64,000 bases of DNA from Paenibacillus rhizosphaerae (GTDB lineage Bacteria; Bacillota; Bacilli; Paenibacillales; Paenibacillaceae), in assembly GCF_014192015.1 (NCBI RefSeq), contig NZ_JACHXJ010000009.1, positions 1-64,000 of the forward strand, given 5' to 3'. A program made the translations under genes and the position numbers. Below the pieces are notes generated by a model. It was given only the letters and a program-made list of their open reading frames with translations. It searched no databases and was not told the origin of the DNA. Shown piece by piece: positions 36,750-46,109 of the stretch; the stretch's first letter is position 1; each line of letters begins with the position of its first letter.

Positions 36750-37313
36750 GTGGCGGCAGAAGAGTACGATCCGACGCTGATCGAGCGGCTGGAGAGTCCG
36801 GAACGCCTGGAGAAGCTTCCCCCGGAGAAGGTGCTGGACCTGCTGGAGTTAGCCGGGCACGAGGACCTGCTCGATGTGGGGGCGGGCAGCGGTTACTTCA
36901 CGTTTCCGGCGGCGGCAAGAACCTCCGGAACGATCTATGCACTGGATACCTATCCGCAGATGCTGGACATGCTGAAGACCCGTTCGGAAGAGCGGGGCGT
37001 TACAAATATTCGGCTGATCCAGGGAACCGCAGAGCAGATTCCGCTCGGGGATGAAAGCGTGGACATGATGATCCTGTCCCTCGTCCTGCATATTGCCGAG
37101 CCGCATGAGCAGGGATTGAAGGAAGTGCAGCGCGTTCTGAAAAAAGGCGGCAAGGCGCTCTGCGTCGAATGGGCTTATCCGGACAGCGAACCGTTGTCGG
37201 ATCACCGCATCTCCTCATCGGACATGGCCCGCATGGGAGAGGAGCTTGGCCTCAAGGTGCTCAGCAGGCAGCCGTGGTCGGAGAAGTATTACAGCATCGT
37301 TTTTCAGAAATAA
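36750..37313 (+). CDS. Class I SAM-dependent methyltransferase
   Basis: A 187-residue methyltransferase of the Methyltransf_11/UbiE-like kind. Motif I LLDVGAGSGYFTFPAA lies near residue 39, the acidic loop ALDTYPQM near 61, and DMMILSLVLHIAEP near 107. I take GTG at 36750 as the start because AAGGAGG is eight bases upstream; the open frame reaches back to 36462 but passes the previous terminator region without a site. The substrate is unknown. Confidence 0.85.
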   Translation: MAAEEYDPTLIERLESPERLEKLPPEKVLDLLELAGHEDLLDVGAGSGYFTFPAAARTSGTIYALDTYPQMLDMLKTRSEERGVTNIRLIQGTAEQIPLGDESVDMMILSLVLHIAEPHEQGLKEVQRVLKKGGKALCVEWAYPDSEPLSDHRISSSDMARMGEELGLKVLSRQPWSEKYYSIVFQK

Positions 37314-37385
37314 CATAAGTAACGTCCAGCGGAAGCTGTGCAGGCCAAAAACGCAAACCAATTCATAGAGAGAGGTGTTTTCAGA

Positions 37386-38303
37386 ATGAAATACAGACGG
37401 CTAGGAAAAACGGATTTGAAGGTATCGGTGGTCGGTGTAGGAACATGGCAGTTTGGAGGAGACTGGGGCAAGGATTTTAGCCAGCAGGAGGCGGACGCCA
37501 TACTGCACAAGGCGAAGGATCTCGGCATCAACCTGATCGACACGGCGGAATGCTATGGTCCGCATCACCTGTCCGAGAGCCTCATCGGAAACTATTTGAA
37601 GCGGGACCGCCGCGAGGACTGGATCGTGGCTTCGAAATTCGGCCACCGCTGGCATGATCACTGGGAGAACGCCTGGTCCGCAGATGAGGTTCTCAACCAG
37701 CTGGACGAATCCCTGAAAGCGCTGCAAACGGATTATATCGATCTGTACCAGTTCCACTCGGGTTCGGATGAAGTGTTTAACAATGACGATCTGTGGACGC
37801 TGCTGGACAAGCAGGTGCGGGCAGGGAAAATCCGCAACCTCGGCATTTCCATCGGCAGCAACGATAACCTGGAGCAGACTTCCCGGGCGACCGAGCTGAA
37901 CGCCAAAGCGATTCAGGTCGTGTACAACCGGCTGGACCGGAAACCGGAAGAGCGCGTCTTTCCGTCCTGCACCGAGCAGGATCTGGGCGTGCTTGCGAGA
38001 GTGCCGCTGGCCAGCGGTTATCTAAGCGGCAAGTACAAGCCCGGCGCCGTGTTCCAGGATAACGTGCGCAAAGGTCATGAGCGCGATAACATCGATGCCC
38101 GTCTCCGCGAGGTGGAGGAAATCCAGCGGACCGAGGTGCCCGAAGGCGTTGGCATGGCGCAGTGGGCCTTGGCCTGGTGCCTGCAGAACCCCGCCGTGGA
38201 CTGCGTAATCCCGGGCTGCAAGAGCCCGGAGCAGGTCGAAGCCAACGCGGCCGCTGCGGACCTCGATATGGTCCAGGACACGCATCCGCGGGCGTGGAAA
38301 TAA
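37386..38303 (+). CDS. Aldo/keto reductase
   Basis: A 305-residue NADPH-dependent TIM-barrel oxidoreductase. Catalytic Asp and Tyr lie in NLIDTAECYG near residue 53, Lys in VASKFG near 84, and the cofactor end region in CVIPGCKSPEQVEANAAA near 280. The ATG at 37386 has GAGAGGTG upstream. It is probably a general carbonyl reductase; no pathway can be assigned from the neighbours. Confidence 0.9.
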   Translation: MKYRRLGKTDLKVSVVGVGTWQFGGDWGKDFSQQEADAILHKAKDLGINLIDTAECYGPHHLSESLIGNYLKRDRREDWIVASKFGHRWHDHWENAWSADEVLNQLDESLKALQTDYIDLYQFHSGSDEVFNNDDLWTLLDKQVRAGKIRNLGISIGSNDNLEQTSRATELNAKAIQVVYNRLDRKPEERVFPSCTEQDLGVLARVPLASGYLSGKYKPGAVFQDNVRKGHERDNIDARLREVEEIQRTEVPEGVGMAQWALAWCLQNPAVDCVIPGCKSPEQVEANAAAADLDMVQDTHPRAWK

Positions 38304-38357
38304 GCAGGGAAGCAGGCGCCCGGCAAATTCCTGATTAAAGGAGGAGCAGACCGACTT

Positions 38358-38954
38358 ATGTCCAGTAAAACAGGCGGCGGGCGGGAAGAACTGCCCGTGA
38401 TCTTTTTTGAGAGTCAGCAGGTGTGGGAGGAGTGGCTTCAAGCGCATCATGCCGAGTCACGCGGCATTCGGCTGCAGATGGCCAAGAAGGGGTCCGGCAT
38501 TCCGTCTATCACGTATGATGAAGCGTTAGAGGCTGCTCTCTGCTATGGCTGGATCGACAGCCGCAAGGAGCCCTGGGACGATACGTATTGGATTCAGCGG
38601 TTCGGCCCGCGCGGGCCGAGGAGCATCTGGTCTAGGATCAACAAGGGGAAGGCCGAGCGCCTTATCACCGAAGGGCGGATGAAGCCGGCGGGTCTTGCGG
38701 CGATCGAGGAAGCCAAACAAAAAGGCCAGTGGGAGCAGGCCTATGCCTCCCAGAGCCGGTCGCAAATTCCCGAGGATCTGGAGCAGAAGTTCGAGGAGCA
38801 TCCGGATGCGGCGGCCTTTTTTGCGACGCTGGACAGCCGGAACAAATATGCCGTCGTATTCCGGGTTCAAAGCGCCAAAAAGCCGGAAACGAGGGCAAAA
38901 CGGATCGACCAGTTTATCGACATGCTGAAAAAAGGAGAAAAAATATATCCTTGA
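38358..38954 (+). CDS. YdeI/OmpD-associated family protein
   Basis: A 198-residue protein with the YdeI (COG4430) signature: EEWLQAHHAESRGIRLQMAKK, then YDEALEAALCYGWIDS and a C-terminal RVQSAKKPETRAKRI. Members have been linked to bacteriocin tolerance in enterobacteria, but the mechanism is unknown. AAAGGAGGAG precedes the ATG. It lies 54 bases after the aldo/keto reductase, possibly in one transcript, and a perfect terminator follows. Confidence 0.85.
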   Translation: MSSKTGGGREELPVIFFESQQVWEEWLQAHHAESRGIRLQMAKKGSGIPSITYDEALEAALCYGWIDSRKEPWDDTYWIQRFGPRGPRSIWSRINKGKAERLITEGRMKPAGLAAIEEAKQKGQWEQAYASQSRSQIPEDLEQKFEEHPDAAAFFATLDSRNKYAVVFRVQSAKKPETRAKRIDQFIDMLKKGEKIYP

Positions 38955-38987
38955 TGGGGCATCCGCCCTCCGACGCAATGGTCAGCC

Positions 38988-39014
38988 AAAGCCTCCGTCA
39001 TTGACGGAGGCTTT
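38988..39014 (+). terminator. Terminator after the YdeI-like gene
   Basis: A 13-base perfect stem AAAGCCTCCGTCA/TGACGGAGGCTTT with minimal loop. Confidence 0.85.
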
Positions 39015-39129
39015 GCTCGTTCTATGACGGGTTGCAGCGCTTCCTTCCTGAATATTACGATGCTCTTCCGAATAGGCTGTTTATAGCTGAGACATCGGAA
39101 AAAGGCGTTGGGAAGGCGGGTTTTGCTTC

Positions 39130-39747
39130 ATGCTGTTAAATATTAGCGTGGTGATGGTTTTGGTGTATACGGCGGTATGTATCGGATATGTCCAAATTCA
39201 CCGGAAGCATCTTTTGAACATGACCGGCAACATGGTGGCGATGACGACAGGGCTGATCTCCAATTTGACGATCGGGGTCATCCTGGGCATGATGTTTGCC
39301 GGCGACCTGGTGCTGTCCACCGGCCTGTCGGTGCTGTTCTGCTTCGCCATCGGCTACTTGGTCGGCAAGCCGCTCCATCTCCTGGCGGTCATTGAGGGCA
39401 TCGGCGGGGGGATCATGGGCGGGCTGCACGGAGCCATGCTCGGCGAGATGATTCCCCGGGCAAGGTGGGACGTCATGCTGTTTATTATGGATGCGCTGTT
39501 TATTGCGATGACCGCCATGGTCATGTATTTAATTCATAACCAGAAATACAAGGCCCGGGAGACTGCGGACGAAGAAGAGCGGACGGAGGGAGCTGCACAG
39601 GTGCCCGGGCTGATGCCGATCCGGTTGTCCTTTTGGATGCTCTATATTATCCTGCCGGTCGTGACCCTCTGCGCTGCAGCTATATTCAGCCATTCCGTCC
39701 CTGCCGGAGAAGTTCCGGTAACGGGACATGAGATGCATTCCATGTAA
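39130..39747 (+). CDS. Multi-pass membrane protein, unknown function
   Basis: I do not recognise this family. The 205-residue protein has about five hydrophobic segments: residues 2-22, 33-55, 58-80, 110-135 and 160-180. A glycine-rich turn (IEGIGGGIMGGLHGAMLGEM) lies in the middle, and the C-terminus is histidine- and methionine-rich outside the last helix (HEMHSM), which hints at metal contact. The ribosome site is weak (GGAAGGCGG, rather distant). A thioredoxin gene with its own promoter follows. Confidence 0.7.
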   Translation: MLLNISVVMVLVYTAVCIGYVQIHRKHLLNMTGNMVAMTTGLISNLTIGVILGMMFAGDLVLSTGLSVLFCFAIGYLVGKPLHLLAVIEGIGGGIMGGLHGAMLGEMIPRARWDVMLFIMDALFIAMTAMVMYLIHNQKYKARETADEEERTEGAAQVPGLMPIRLSFWMLYIILPVVTLCAAAIFSHSVPAGEVPVTGHEMHSM

Positions 39748-39752
39748 GTCCT

Positions 39753-39781
39753 TTGCAAAATCGTTCATAAACGGATACAAT
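39753..39781 (+). promoter_or_regulatory. SigA promoter for the thioredoxin-like gene
   Basis: TTGCAA (39753-39758), 17 bases, TACAAT (39776-39781); near-consensus spacing and sequence, 107 bases before the gene. Confidence 0.6.
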
Positions 39782-39887
39782 ACAGGTAACGGCTGAATTG
39801 TAATGATTTTGGTTACACTTACAACGCCGGGTGTCCGGCAACTGCCGGACCGCTGTATACCGACTAATGGACAAAGGGGATAGGGAT

Positions 39888-40214
39888 ATGGAACGCATTC
39901 AAACGGAAGCCCAATATAACGAACTGATTCAAGGGGATGGCATCACGGTGATCAAGTACGATGCAACCTGGTGCCCGGACTGCAAAACGCTCGATAAATT
40001 TATGCCGGACATTATGGCCAAACATCCGGATAAGAAATTTTTTGCACTGGACGTAGAGCAGCTGGAGGACGTATCTTCCCAGAACGACGTGCGCGGCATC
40101 CCAAGTCTGCTCGTGTATAAGGACGGGAAGAAAATCGCCCATCTCCACAGCAAATTCGCCAAAACGCCTGGTGAAGTATCGGAATACCTTCAAACGCTGG
40201 AGTCCAAACAATAA
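39888..40214 (+). CDS. Thioredoxin-like protein (WCPDC)
   Basis: A 108-residue cytosolic thioredoxin-fold protein. The active site is WCPDC, not the usual WCGPC, and the cis-Pro loop is RGIPSLLVYKDG. The Pro-Asp between the cysteines is typical of a Bacillales thioredoxin-like subgroup and should change the redox potential. The ATG at 39888 has AAAGGGGA upstream. It has its own promoter and terminator. Confidence 0.88.
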   Translation: MERIQTEAQYNELIQGDGITVIKYDATWCPDCKTLDKFMPDIMAKHPDKKFFALDVEQLEDVSSQNDVRGIPSLLVYKDGKKIAHLHSKFAKTPGEVSEYLQTLESKQ

Positions 40215-40239
40215 TTTGCATGGAACTGAAGCCATCGGC

Positions 40240-40286
40240 AAGCACCCCCGATTCACGATAAAACGTGAAGACGGAGGGTGCTTTTT
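40240..40286 (+). terminator. Terminator after the thioredoxin-like gene
   Basis: Stem AAGCACCC-CG/CG-GGGTGCTT extended by an inner ATTCACG/CGTGAA hairpin, then five T. Confidence 0.85.
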
Positions 40287-40417
40287 CTTTGTGGAAAAGC
40301 CCGCCCCCGCGGGTTATTTGTCATACGCTCGGCACGGGATTTTTTACAAACATGAAATGAAATGGAAAGCAATACACATAGGGTGAGAACACGATGCCAA
40401 GAGAAGGATGTGCAGCC

Positions 40418-41623
40418 ATGGCAACGACAGACGAGATTCTGCAAATGATGGATGAGCACAGCGCCAACAATTACTATCCGCTGCCGATCGTCATTCACAA
40501 GGCAGAGGGCGTATGGGTTGAGGATTTGAACGGACATCGTTATATGGATATGCTCAGCGCATATTCCGCCCTCAATCACGGTCACAGGCATCCCAAAATC
40601 ATGCAGGCGCTGCAGGAACAAGCCGGCAAGGTTACCCTTACATCGCGGGCGTTTCAGAGCGAGGCGTTCGGCATCTTCGTGAGCAAGCTGGCGGCATATA
40701 CCGGCAAGGACAAAATTCTGGCGATGAACACGGGCGCCGAAGCGGTGGAAACCGCGCTGAAAATGGCAAGGCGGTGGGGCTACCGGAACAAGGGCATTCC
40801 GGAGAATCAAGCCGAGATCATCGTCTGTACCGGAAATTTTCACGGCCGTACGCTGAGCGTCACCTCGTTCTCTTCCGAAGCGGCGTATAAACGGGATTTC
40901 GGGCCGTTCACACCCGGCTTCCGGATCATCCCTTACGGCGATGCTACCGCGCTGGAGCAGGCGATTACGCCGAATACGGCGGCTTTTCTCGTGGAGCCGA
41001 TTCAGGGCGAAGCCGGGATCCTCATGCCGCCTGAAGGCTATTTAACCCAAGTGCAGGAACTGTGCCACCGTCATCAGGTGCTGCTGATGGCCGACGAAAT
41101 TCAGACGGGGCTCGGCAGGACGGGACGCCGTTTTGCCTGCGATTGGGAGGGCGTCGTTCCGGACGTGTACATCCTGGGCAAAGCTCTCGGCGGGGGCGTG
41201 CTGCCCGTTTCGGCCGTCGCGGCAGACCGGGAGATCATGGACGTGTTTGAACCGGGGTCGCACGGCTCGACTTTTGGCGGCAATCCGCTGGCTTCCACGG
41301 TGGCGGCCGCTGCGCTGGATGTGTTGGAGGAGGAGAAGCTGGCGGAGCGTGCCGACACGCTGGGGCGCCTGTTTATGAAAAAGCTTACAACGATCTCCCA
41401 TCCCGATATCGTCTCGGTCCGCGGGCGCGGCCTGCTGATCGGGCTGCAGCTGTCCGTGCCGGCCAGACCTTACTGCGAGGCACTGGCCCGCATCGGCCTG
41501 TTATGCAAGGAAACCCATGATACCACGATCCGGTTTGCGCCGCCGCTCATCCTGTCCGAAGAAGAACTTGAATTTGCGCTCAGCCGAATTGGGGAGGTAT
41601 TCACTGGTCAAGGAAGGGCGTGA
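40418..41623 (+). CDS. rocD: Ornithine aminotransferase RocD
   Basis: PLP enzyme that moves the delta-amino group of ornithine to 2-oxoglutarate, giving glutamate semialdehyde. Family marks: NYYPLPIVIHKAEGVWV at the start, NTGAEAVETALKMAR, and LLMADEIQTGLGRTG before ILGKALGGGVLPVSA, whose Lys binds PLP. The 401-residue length is standard. I chose the ATG at 40418 (AGAAGG about ten bases upstream); 40394 is an alternative start eight codons longer. It is the first gene of an arginine/proline degradation operon. Confidence 0.95.
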   Translation: MATTDEILQMMDEHSANNYYPLPIVIHKAEGVWVEDLNGHRYMDMLSAYSALNHGHRHPKIMQALQEQAGKVTLTSRAFQSEAFGIFVSKLAAYTGKDKILAMNTGAEAVETALKMARRWGYRNKGIPENQAEIIVCTGNFHGRTLSVTSFSSEAAYKRDFGPFTPGFRIIPYGDATALEQAITPNTAAFLVEPIQGEAGILMPPEGYLTQVQELCHRHQVLLMADEIQTGLGRTGRRFACDWEGVVPDVYILGKALGGGVLPVSAVAADREIMDVFEPGSHGSTFGGNPLASTVAAAALDVLEEEKLAERADTLGRLFMKKLTTISHPDIVSVRGRGLLIGLQLSVPARPYCEALARIGLLCKETHDTTIRFAPPLILSEEELEFALSRIGEVFTGQGRA

Positions 41624-41629
41624 AAACGT

Positions 41630-42529
41630 ATGGGGCAACCAACCATTTCTATTATCAGCGTACCGTTCGGTTACGGGGCGGGACGACCGGGGAGTGAGCA
41701 AGGGCCGGACAGCATCCTGAAGTTCGGTCTGGTCAAAAAGCTGGAGCAGCTTGGCTACGATGTGGACGCCGGACGAAGGATCCAGCTGCCCACAAGCTTA
41801 ACACCCTATCCCACTACGCGTATGAAGCATGTGGACCAGGTCATGGCGGTCTGCTCACAGCTGGCACGGGAGGCTGCTTCGGCCGCGTCAACCGGCAGTA
41901 TCCCCCTCACGCTTGGGGGCGACCACAGCATCGCCATGGGCTCGCTGGCCGGGCTCAGCCGGCATTACCCCAACATGGGCGTCATCTGGGTGGATGCCCA
42001 TTCGGACCTGAACACCGAGATCACCAGCCCATCCGGGAACATGCACGGCATTCCCCTGGCGACCGCCCTCGGCCTGACGCAGCTAAAGCTGACGCAGATT
42101 CTGCCCGGCGCCGTTCAACTGAAGCCGGAGAACTGCGTCATCATCGGTGCCCGTGATCTGGACCGGGACGAGAAGACGCTCATTCGCTCGCGGGGCATCA
42201 CCTGCTTCACGATGTACGAGATCGACCGGCTGGGCATCGAGCATGTCGTGCAGGAGGCGCTGCGGATCGCCGGGACCGGCACGGACGGCCTGCACGTCAG
42301 CTTCGACATCGACAGCGTCGATCCGTTTGAGGCGCCCGGGACGGGCACGCCGGTCCGCGGCGGGCTCAGCTACCGCGAGGCCCACTTGGCCATGGAGCTG
42401 ATGAGCGAATCCGGCCTCATCACGTCCGCGGATATGGTGGAGGTCAATCCCAGCCTTGACCGGAACAGCCAGACGTCGAAGCTGGCGGTGGAGCTGATCG
42501 GCTCCTTGTTCGGCAGCCGGATTTTGTAG
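41630..42529 (+). CDS. rocF: Arginase RocF
   Basis: Dimanganese enzyme that splits arginine into ornithine and urea. The metal ligands are all visible: GGDHSIAMGS, VDAHSDLNT and SFDIDSVDP, with NMHGIPLA and PGTGTPVRGGLSYREA completing the active site. The 299 residues match Bacillus arginases. It starts six bases after rocD, so the two are coupled; the product ornithine is the RocD substrate. Confidence 0.96.
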   Translation: MGQPTISIISVPFGYGAGRPGSEQGPDSILKFGLVKKLEQLGYDVDAGRRIQLPTSLTPYPTTRMKHVDQVMAVCSQLAREAASAASTGSIPLTLGGDHSIAMGSLAGLSRHYPNMGVIWVDAHSDLNTEITSPSGNMHGIPLATALGLTQLKLTQILPGAVQLKPENCVIIGARDLDRDEKTLIRSRGITCFTMYEIDRLGIEHVVQEALRIAGTGTDGLHVSFDIDSVDPFEAPGTGTPVRGGLSYREAHLAMELMSESGLITSADMVEVNPSLDRNSQTSKLAVELIGSLFGSRIL

Positions 42530-42547
42530 GCGAAAGGAGGCGTCTCC

Positions 42548-43462
42548 TTGGAGAAAGCCATGAAGTCTTTGTTTTTGACGCTGGCCAAAAACCGGGCGGC
42601 GAACCGCTGGGCCAAACGGTACGGACTCCGGCTCGGGGCCAGGCGCTTCGTTGCGGGCGAGTCGATCGATCATGCGATCGACGCCGTCCGCAAGCTGAAC
42701 GCCAGCGGGCGGATGGCCACCCTCGATTACCTGGGGGAGTTCACGAGCAGCGAGGAGGAAGTGCGCGAGACGGCCGACATGTGCCTCAAGACGCTGGATG
42801 CGATCCACCGGTCCAAGGTGCAGGCCAACCTGTCGCTCAAGCTGACGTCGCTCGGCCTGGATCTGAGCCCGGATCTGTGCTTTGAGCTGATGCGGAAAAT
42901 TTTGGCCAGGGCGCAGAGCTACCGGCTGTTTGTGCGGATCGACATGGAGGACCATGCCCACTGCCAGCCGGCGATCGACATGCTGAAGAAGCTGCGGGGC
43001 GGGTATGACAATGTGGGCATCGTCATCCAGTCGTATTTATACCGGTCGGAGGAGGATGTGAAGGAACTGGGCGCCCAAGGGGTCAATCTACGCCTGGTGA
43101 AAGGGGCGTACAAGGAGCCCGCAAGCGTCGCGTATCCCCGAAAGGAAGACGTGGACGACAATTTGATTCGCCTGATCAAGATGCATCTGCAGTCCGGCAG
43201 CTACACGGCGATCGCCAGCCATGACGAGCGGATCCTCAGCGAGGCCAAGCGGTTCATCGAAGAGGAGGGCATTCCGCGCTCCCGCTTCGAGTTTCAGATG
43301 CTGTACGGCATCTGCGAGGAACTGCAGCTGAAGCTTGTCGAGGAGGGCTACCGGTTCCGGGTATACGTCCCGTTCGGCGTGGACTGGTTCGGATATTTCA
43401 TGCGCAGGCTGGCGGAACGGCCGGCCAATGTCTGGTTTGTGCTCAAAAATACTTTTAAGTAA
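42548..43462 (+). CDS. Proline dehydrogenase (PutB/FadM type)
   Basis: FAD enzyme that oxidises proline to pyrroline-5-carboxylate; the single-domain form of about 304 residues found in Firmicutes. Typical marks are SLKLTSLGLD, RIDMEDHAHC, VIQSYLYRSEEDV, LRLVKGAYKEP and the C-terminal YVPFGVDWFGYFMRRLAERP. The start is TTG at 42548, eight bases after AAAGGAGG. It sits between arginase and P5C dehydrogenase, so proline and arginine flow join at P5C. Confidence 0.95.
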   Translation: MEKAMKSLFLTLAKNRAANRWAKRYGLRLGARRFVAGESIDHAIDAVRKLNASGRMATLDYLGEFTSSEEEVRETADMCLKTLDAIHRSKVQANLSLKLTSLGLDLSPDLCFELMRKILARAQSYRLFVRIDMEDHAHCQPAIDMLKKLRGGYDNVGIVIQSYLYRSEEDVKELGAQGVNLRLVKGAYKEPASVAYPRKEDVDDNLIRLIKMHLQSGSYTAIASHDERILSEAKRFIEEEGIPRSRFEFQMLYGICEELQLKLVEEGYRFRVYVPFGVDWFGYFMRRLAERPANVWFVLKNTFK

Positions 43463-43480
43463 AAAGGGAGTGAGGCAGCC

Positions 43481-45052
43481 ATGAACTCGTTTGCCCGCAG
43501 CGCGGCATTTCAAAACGAGCCCTTCACTGATTTTAACCAGCCCGAGCACCGCGAAGCTTTTCTGAAAGCTTTGGCCGCCGTAAAAGGGCAGCTGGGACAG
43601 CGTTATCCTGTCGTGATCGGCGGAAGGGAGGTATACACGGAGCAGGAGCTGGTCTCGCGGAATCCCGGCCATGTGCGGGAGGTGGTTGGCCGGATGAGCC
43701 AGGCCGGTACCGATCTGGCGGAACAGGCGATGCAGCAGGCGCAAAAGTCTTTTGCCACCTGGAAAAGAACGACGGCCACCGAGCGGGCGGCGCTGCTGCT
43801 CAAGGCGGCTTCCCTGCTGCGCCAGCGCAAGCATGAGTTCTCCGCCTGGATGGTGGTCGAGGCCGGTAAAAATTGGGCCGAGGCCGACGCGGATACGGCG
43901 GAAGCGATCGATTTTATGGAGTATTACGCCAGGGAGGCCGTCCGGCTCAGCGAGACGTCGCTGCACCAGCCGCTGCCGCGGGTGCCGGGAGAAGAGAACC
44001 GGCTGCAGTACATCCCGCTGGGCGTCGGCATGATTATCCCGCCGTGGAATTTTCCGCTGGCCATATGCGCCGGCATGACGACGGCCGCGGTGGTGACCGG
44101 CAACACGGTCCTGCTAAAGCCGGCATCGAACACGTCCGTCATCGCCTACCAGTTCTTCAAGCTGATGAAGGAGGCAGGATTCCCGGACGGGGTTATCAAC
44201 TTTGTGCCGGGGAGCGGGGCCATCATCGGCGATTACCTGACGACGCATCCACAGACCCGGTTCATCAGCTTCACGGGATCAAAGGAGGTCGGCCTCCGGA
44301 TCAACAAGCTGGCTGCAGAGCAGGCCGAAGGGCAGATCTGGATCAAGCGGGTCGTCGCCGAGATGGGCGGCAAAGACGGCATCGTGGTGGACGAGACGGC
44401 GGACCTGGAAGCAGCCGCGAAGGCCATCGTCGTTTCGGCCTTTGGCTATCAGGGGCAGAAGTGCTCCGCCGGGTCGAGGGCGATCATCGTCGAGTCGGTC
44501 TACGATCAGGTGCTTGCCCGTGTGACGGAGCTGACCAACCTGCTGGAGGTGGGACCTGCGGAGGATAATGCGCCGGTCGGACCGGTCATTGATGAGAAGT
44601 CGCGGGACAAAATTTTGGAGTACATTGGGATCGGCAGGGAAGAAGGGCGTCTCGTGACCGGCGGGGAACAGGTCGGGGAAGCCGGGTACTATATCCGGCC
44701 GGCCATCTTTACCGATGTGCCCGTCAAAGGACGGATCATGCAGGAGGAGATCTTCGGACCGGTGCTGGCGGTCGTGCCGGCACGGGATTGGGAGGAAGCG
44801 ATCGAGATTTATAATGATACCGAGTTCGGATTGACCGGCGCGTTCTTTTCGACGGACGAGAGCCGGATCTCGGCTGCGCTGGAACGCATGCACTGCGGCA
44901 ATTTGTACGTCAACCGCAAGTGTACCGGCGCGCTCGTGGGCGGCCAGCCGTTCGGCGGCTTCAACATGTCCGGGACCGACTCCAAAGCGGGCGGGCATGA
45001 TTACCTGCTGCTGTTCACCCAGGCGAAGGTGACCTCCCGCAAGCTGCCTTGA
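43481..45052 (+). CDS. rocA: L-glutamate gamma-semialdehyde (P5C) dehydrogenase RocA
   Basis: NAD-dependent aldehyde dehydrogenase that makes glutamate from P5C/glutamate semialdehyde, the last step of the operon. Visible motifs are IIPPWNFPLAI, FTGSKEVGLRI, the catalytic Glu in VAEMGGKDGIVV and the catalytic Cys in GYQGQKCSAGSRAI near residue 327. The 523-residue length is close to the usual 515. It is the last gene, 18 bases after proline dehydrogenase, with a terminator after it. Confidence 0.96.
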   Translation: MNSFARSAAFQNEPFTDFNQPEHREAFLKALAAVKGQLGQRYPVVIGGREVYTEQELVSRNPGHVREVVGRMSQAGTDLAEQAMQQAQKSFATWKRTTATERAALLLKAASLLRQRKHEFSAWMVVEAGKNWAEADADTAEAIDFMEYYAREAVRLSETSLHQPLPRVPGEENRLQYIPLGVGMIIPPWNFPLAICAGMTTAAVVTGNTVLLKPASNTSVIAYQFFKLMKEAGFPDGVINFVPGSGAIIGDYLTTHPQTRFISFTGSKEVGLRINKLAAEQAEGQIWIKRVVAEMGGKDGIVVDETADLEAAAKAIVVSAFGYQGQKCSAGSRAIIVESVYDQVLARVTELTNLLEVGPAEDNAPVGPVIDEKSRDKILEYIGIGREEGRLVTGGEQVGEAGYYIRPAIFTDVPVKGRIMQEEIFGPVLAVVPARDWEEAIEIYNDTEFGLTGAFFSTDESRISAALERMHCGNLYVNRKCTGALVGGQPFGGFNMSGTDSKAGGHDYLLLFTQAKVTSRKLP

Positions 45053-45093
45053 GCATGCACCCGGCGTGGCAGAATCATGCCCGGATAAACGAC

Positions 45094-45139
45094 AAAGCAC
45101 CCTGTCTTGCCGACAATTGGCCGGAATACAGGGTGCTTT
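45094..45139 (+). terminator. Terminator of the arginine/proline operon
   Basis: A 12-base perfect stem AAAGCACCCTGT/ACAGGGTGCTTT; the same bases read well on the other strand too. Confidence 0.8.
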
Positions 45140-45234
45140 ATTCGGTTTATTTTCGAAAGGCATAGCCATAGCGCTGCTGGAACCCTTTCACTTCGGTTCG
45201 AACTCGTCAATTCGGATCCACAGGATGAGGGCGA

Positions 45235-45690
45235 TCACTGTGCCTGCCGCTCATCTCGCTGCAGCTGAATGAGCTCGCCAAGCTGACGAATGGTGTCCAG
45301 CAGATGATCGGTTTCTTCGTCCGTCAAATTCCCCAGCGTCTCGACGATGCGGACGGCGCTCATTTCCGCCAGCTTTTTCAGCAGCGCAGAACCTTTGTCC
45401 GTAATCGAGATGTTAACGAACCGGCGGTCCTGCTCGCTGCGGCTGCGCACAATGAGCTCCTCCTGCTCCAGCTTGTCGCAGATTTGCGTAATGGCGCTTG
45501 TGGTCAGGCCGGTGACCTTGACGATGTCCGTTCCGCGCTGGCTTCCGCTATTTTGCAAATATTGAAGTATGAACGATTCTGTCGTGCTTAGCTTTACCTG
45601 GCGAACCAGACCGGCATAATCTATGATTCTTGGAAGTCTGTCCATCAATTCAAAGTATCGGGTCGCGAGTTCTGTAGATGTAGAATGCAA
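45235..45690 (-). CDS. MarR-family transcriptional regulator
   Basis: A 151-residue winged-helix regulator. It has QRGTDIVKVTGLTTSAITQICDKLEQEELIVR as its HTH with the basic wing RSRSEQDRRFVNISITDKG. I take TTG at 45690 as the start because AGGAGG lies about nine bases upstream; the frame extends ten codons further. A promoter TTGACG-N17-TAACAT lies at 45771-45799 on this strand, with a TAGGTCCTA palindrome (45757-45765) at the likely transcript start, so autoregulation is likely. No clear target gene is adjacent. Confidence 0.88.
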   Translation of the reverse strand: MHSTSTELATRYFELMDRLPRIIDYAGLVRQVKLSTTESFILQYLQNSGSQRGTDIVKVTGLTTSAITQICDKLEQEELIVRSRSEQDRRFVNISITDKGSALLKKLAEMSAVRIVETLGNLTDEETDHLLDTIRQLGELIQLQRDERQAQ

Positions 45691-45756
45691 ATTAATCTCC
45701 CTCCTGGAGGCAACGGACAAGCCGGATCGGCTCGAAACGTCCGTACATGCATTTAA

Positions 45757-45799
45757 TAGGTCCTAATGACATGTTAGTTTGATTTTAAGATACCGTCAA
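45757..45799 (-). promoter_or_regulatory. marR promoter and operator
   Basis: Read on the minus strand: -35 TTGACG (45794-45799), 17 bases, -10 TAACAT (45771-45776), then the palindrome TAGG-T-CCTA (45757-45765) at about +5. Confidence 0.5.
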
Positions 45800-45834
45800 C
45801 TTCCGCCGGGACGGTTATGTGGAGCGGGATGTGC

Positions 45835-45864
45835 TTGACAAACCGCTTGTGGAAGATATATACT
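45835..45864 (+). promoter_or_regulatory. Consensus-like SigA promoter without a downstream gene
   Basis: TTGACA (45835-45840), 18 bases, TATACT (45859-45864). No supported ORF follows before the terminator at 46013. Confidence 0.65.
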
Positions 45865-45870
45865 TTTTCA

Positions 45871-46041
45871 TGCACTTATTAAAAGTAAGCTTATTTCCAA
45901 TAAGCTCTTACTTATCAATCGATAGGATTATGTGATCCGAATGTGCAACCATTCATTCGCTTAATTCGACATCGATTACTCTCTTTATAACTCTCAGGAT
46001 TCCTTTTTTATGGCAGTCGCGACGCGGCTGCTCTTTTTTTT
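45871..46041 (+). ncRNA. Candidate small RNA
   Basis: Between a near-consensus promoter and a strong terminator lie about 170 bases with no supported gene. Close to the 5' end is a hairpin: AGTAAGCTTATT paired with AATAAGCT-TTACT (45884-45912). The 3' end is a GCAGTCGC/GCGGCTGC stem followed by eight T. A 21-codon frame from 45870 has no ribosome site and starts at the expected transcript start, so I do not call it. The family is not one I know. Confidence 0.5.
46013..46041 (+). terminator. Strong terminator in the MarR-TetR gap
   Basis: Eight-base stem GCAGTCGC/GCGGCTGC (one G-T pair), three-base loop and eight T. Confidence 0.85.
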
Positions 46042-46109
46042 GCCTGCCAGCTCCTTTAAGCGGCCAGGGAAAAGACTTGAAAGGGTACTAAAAAAGGGTG
46101 AAAAAAGGA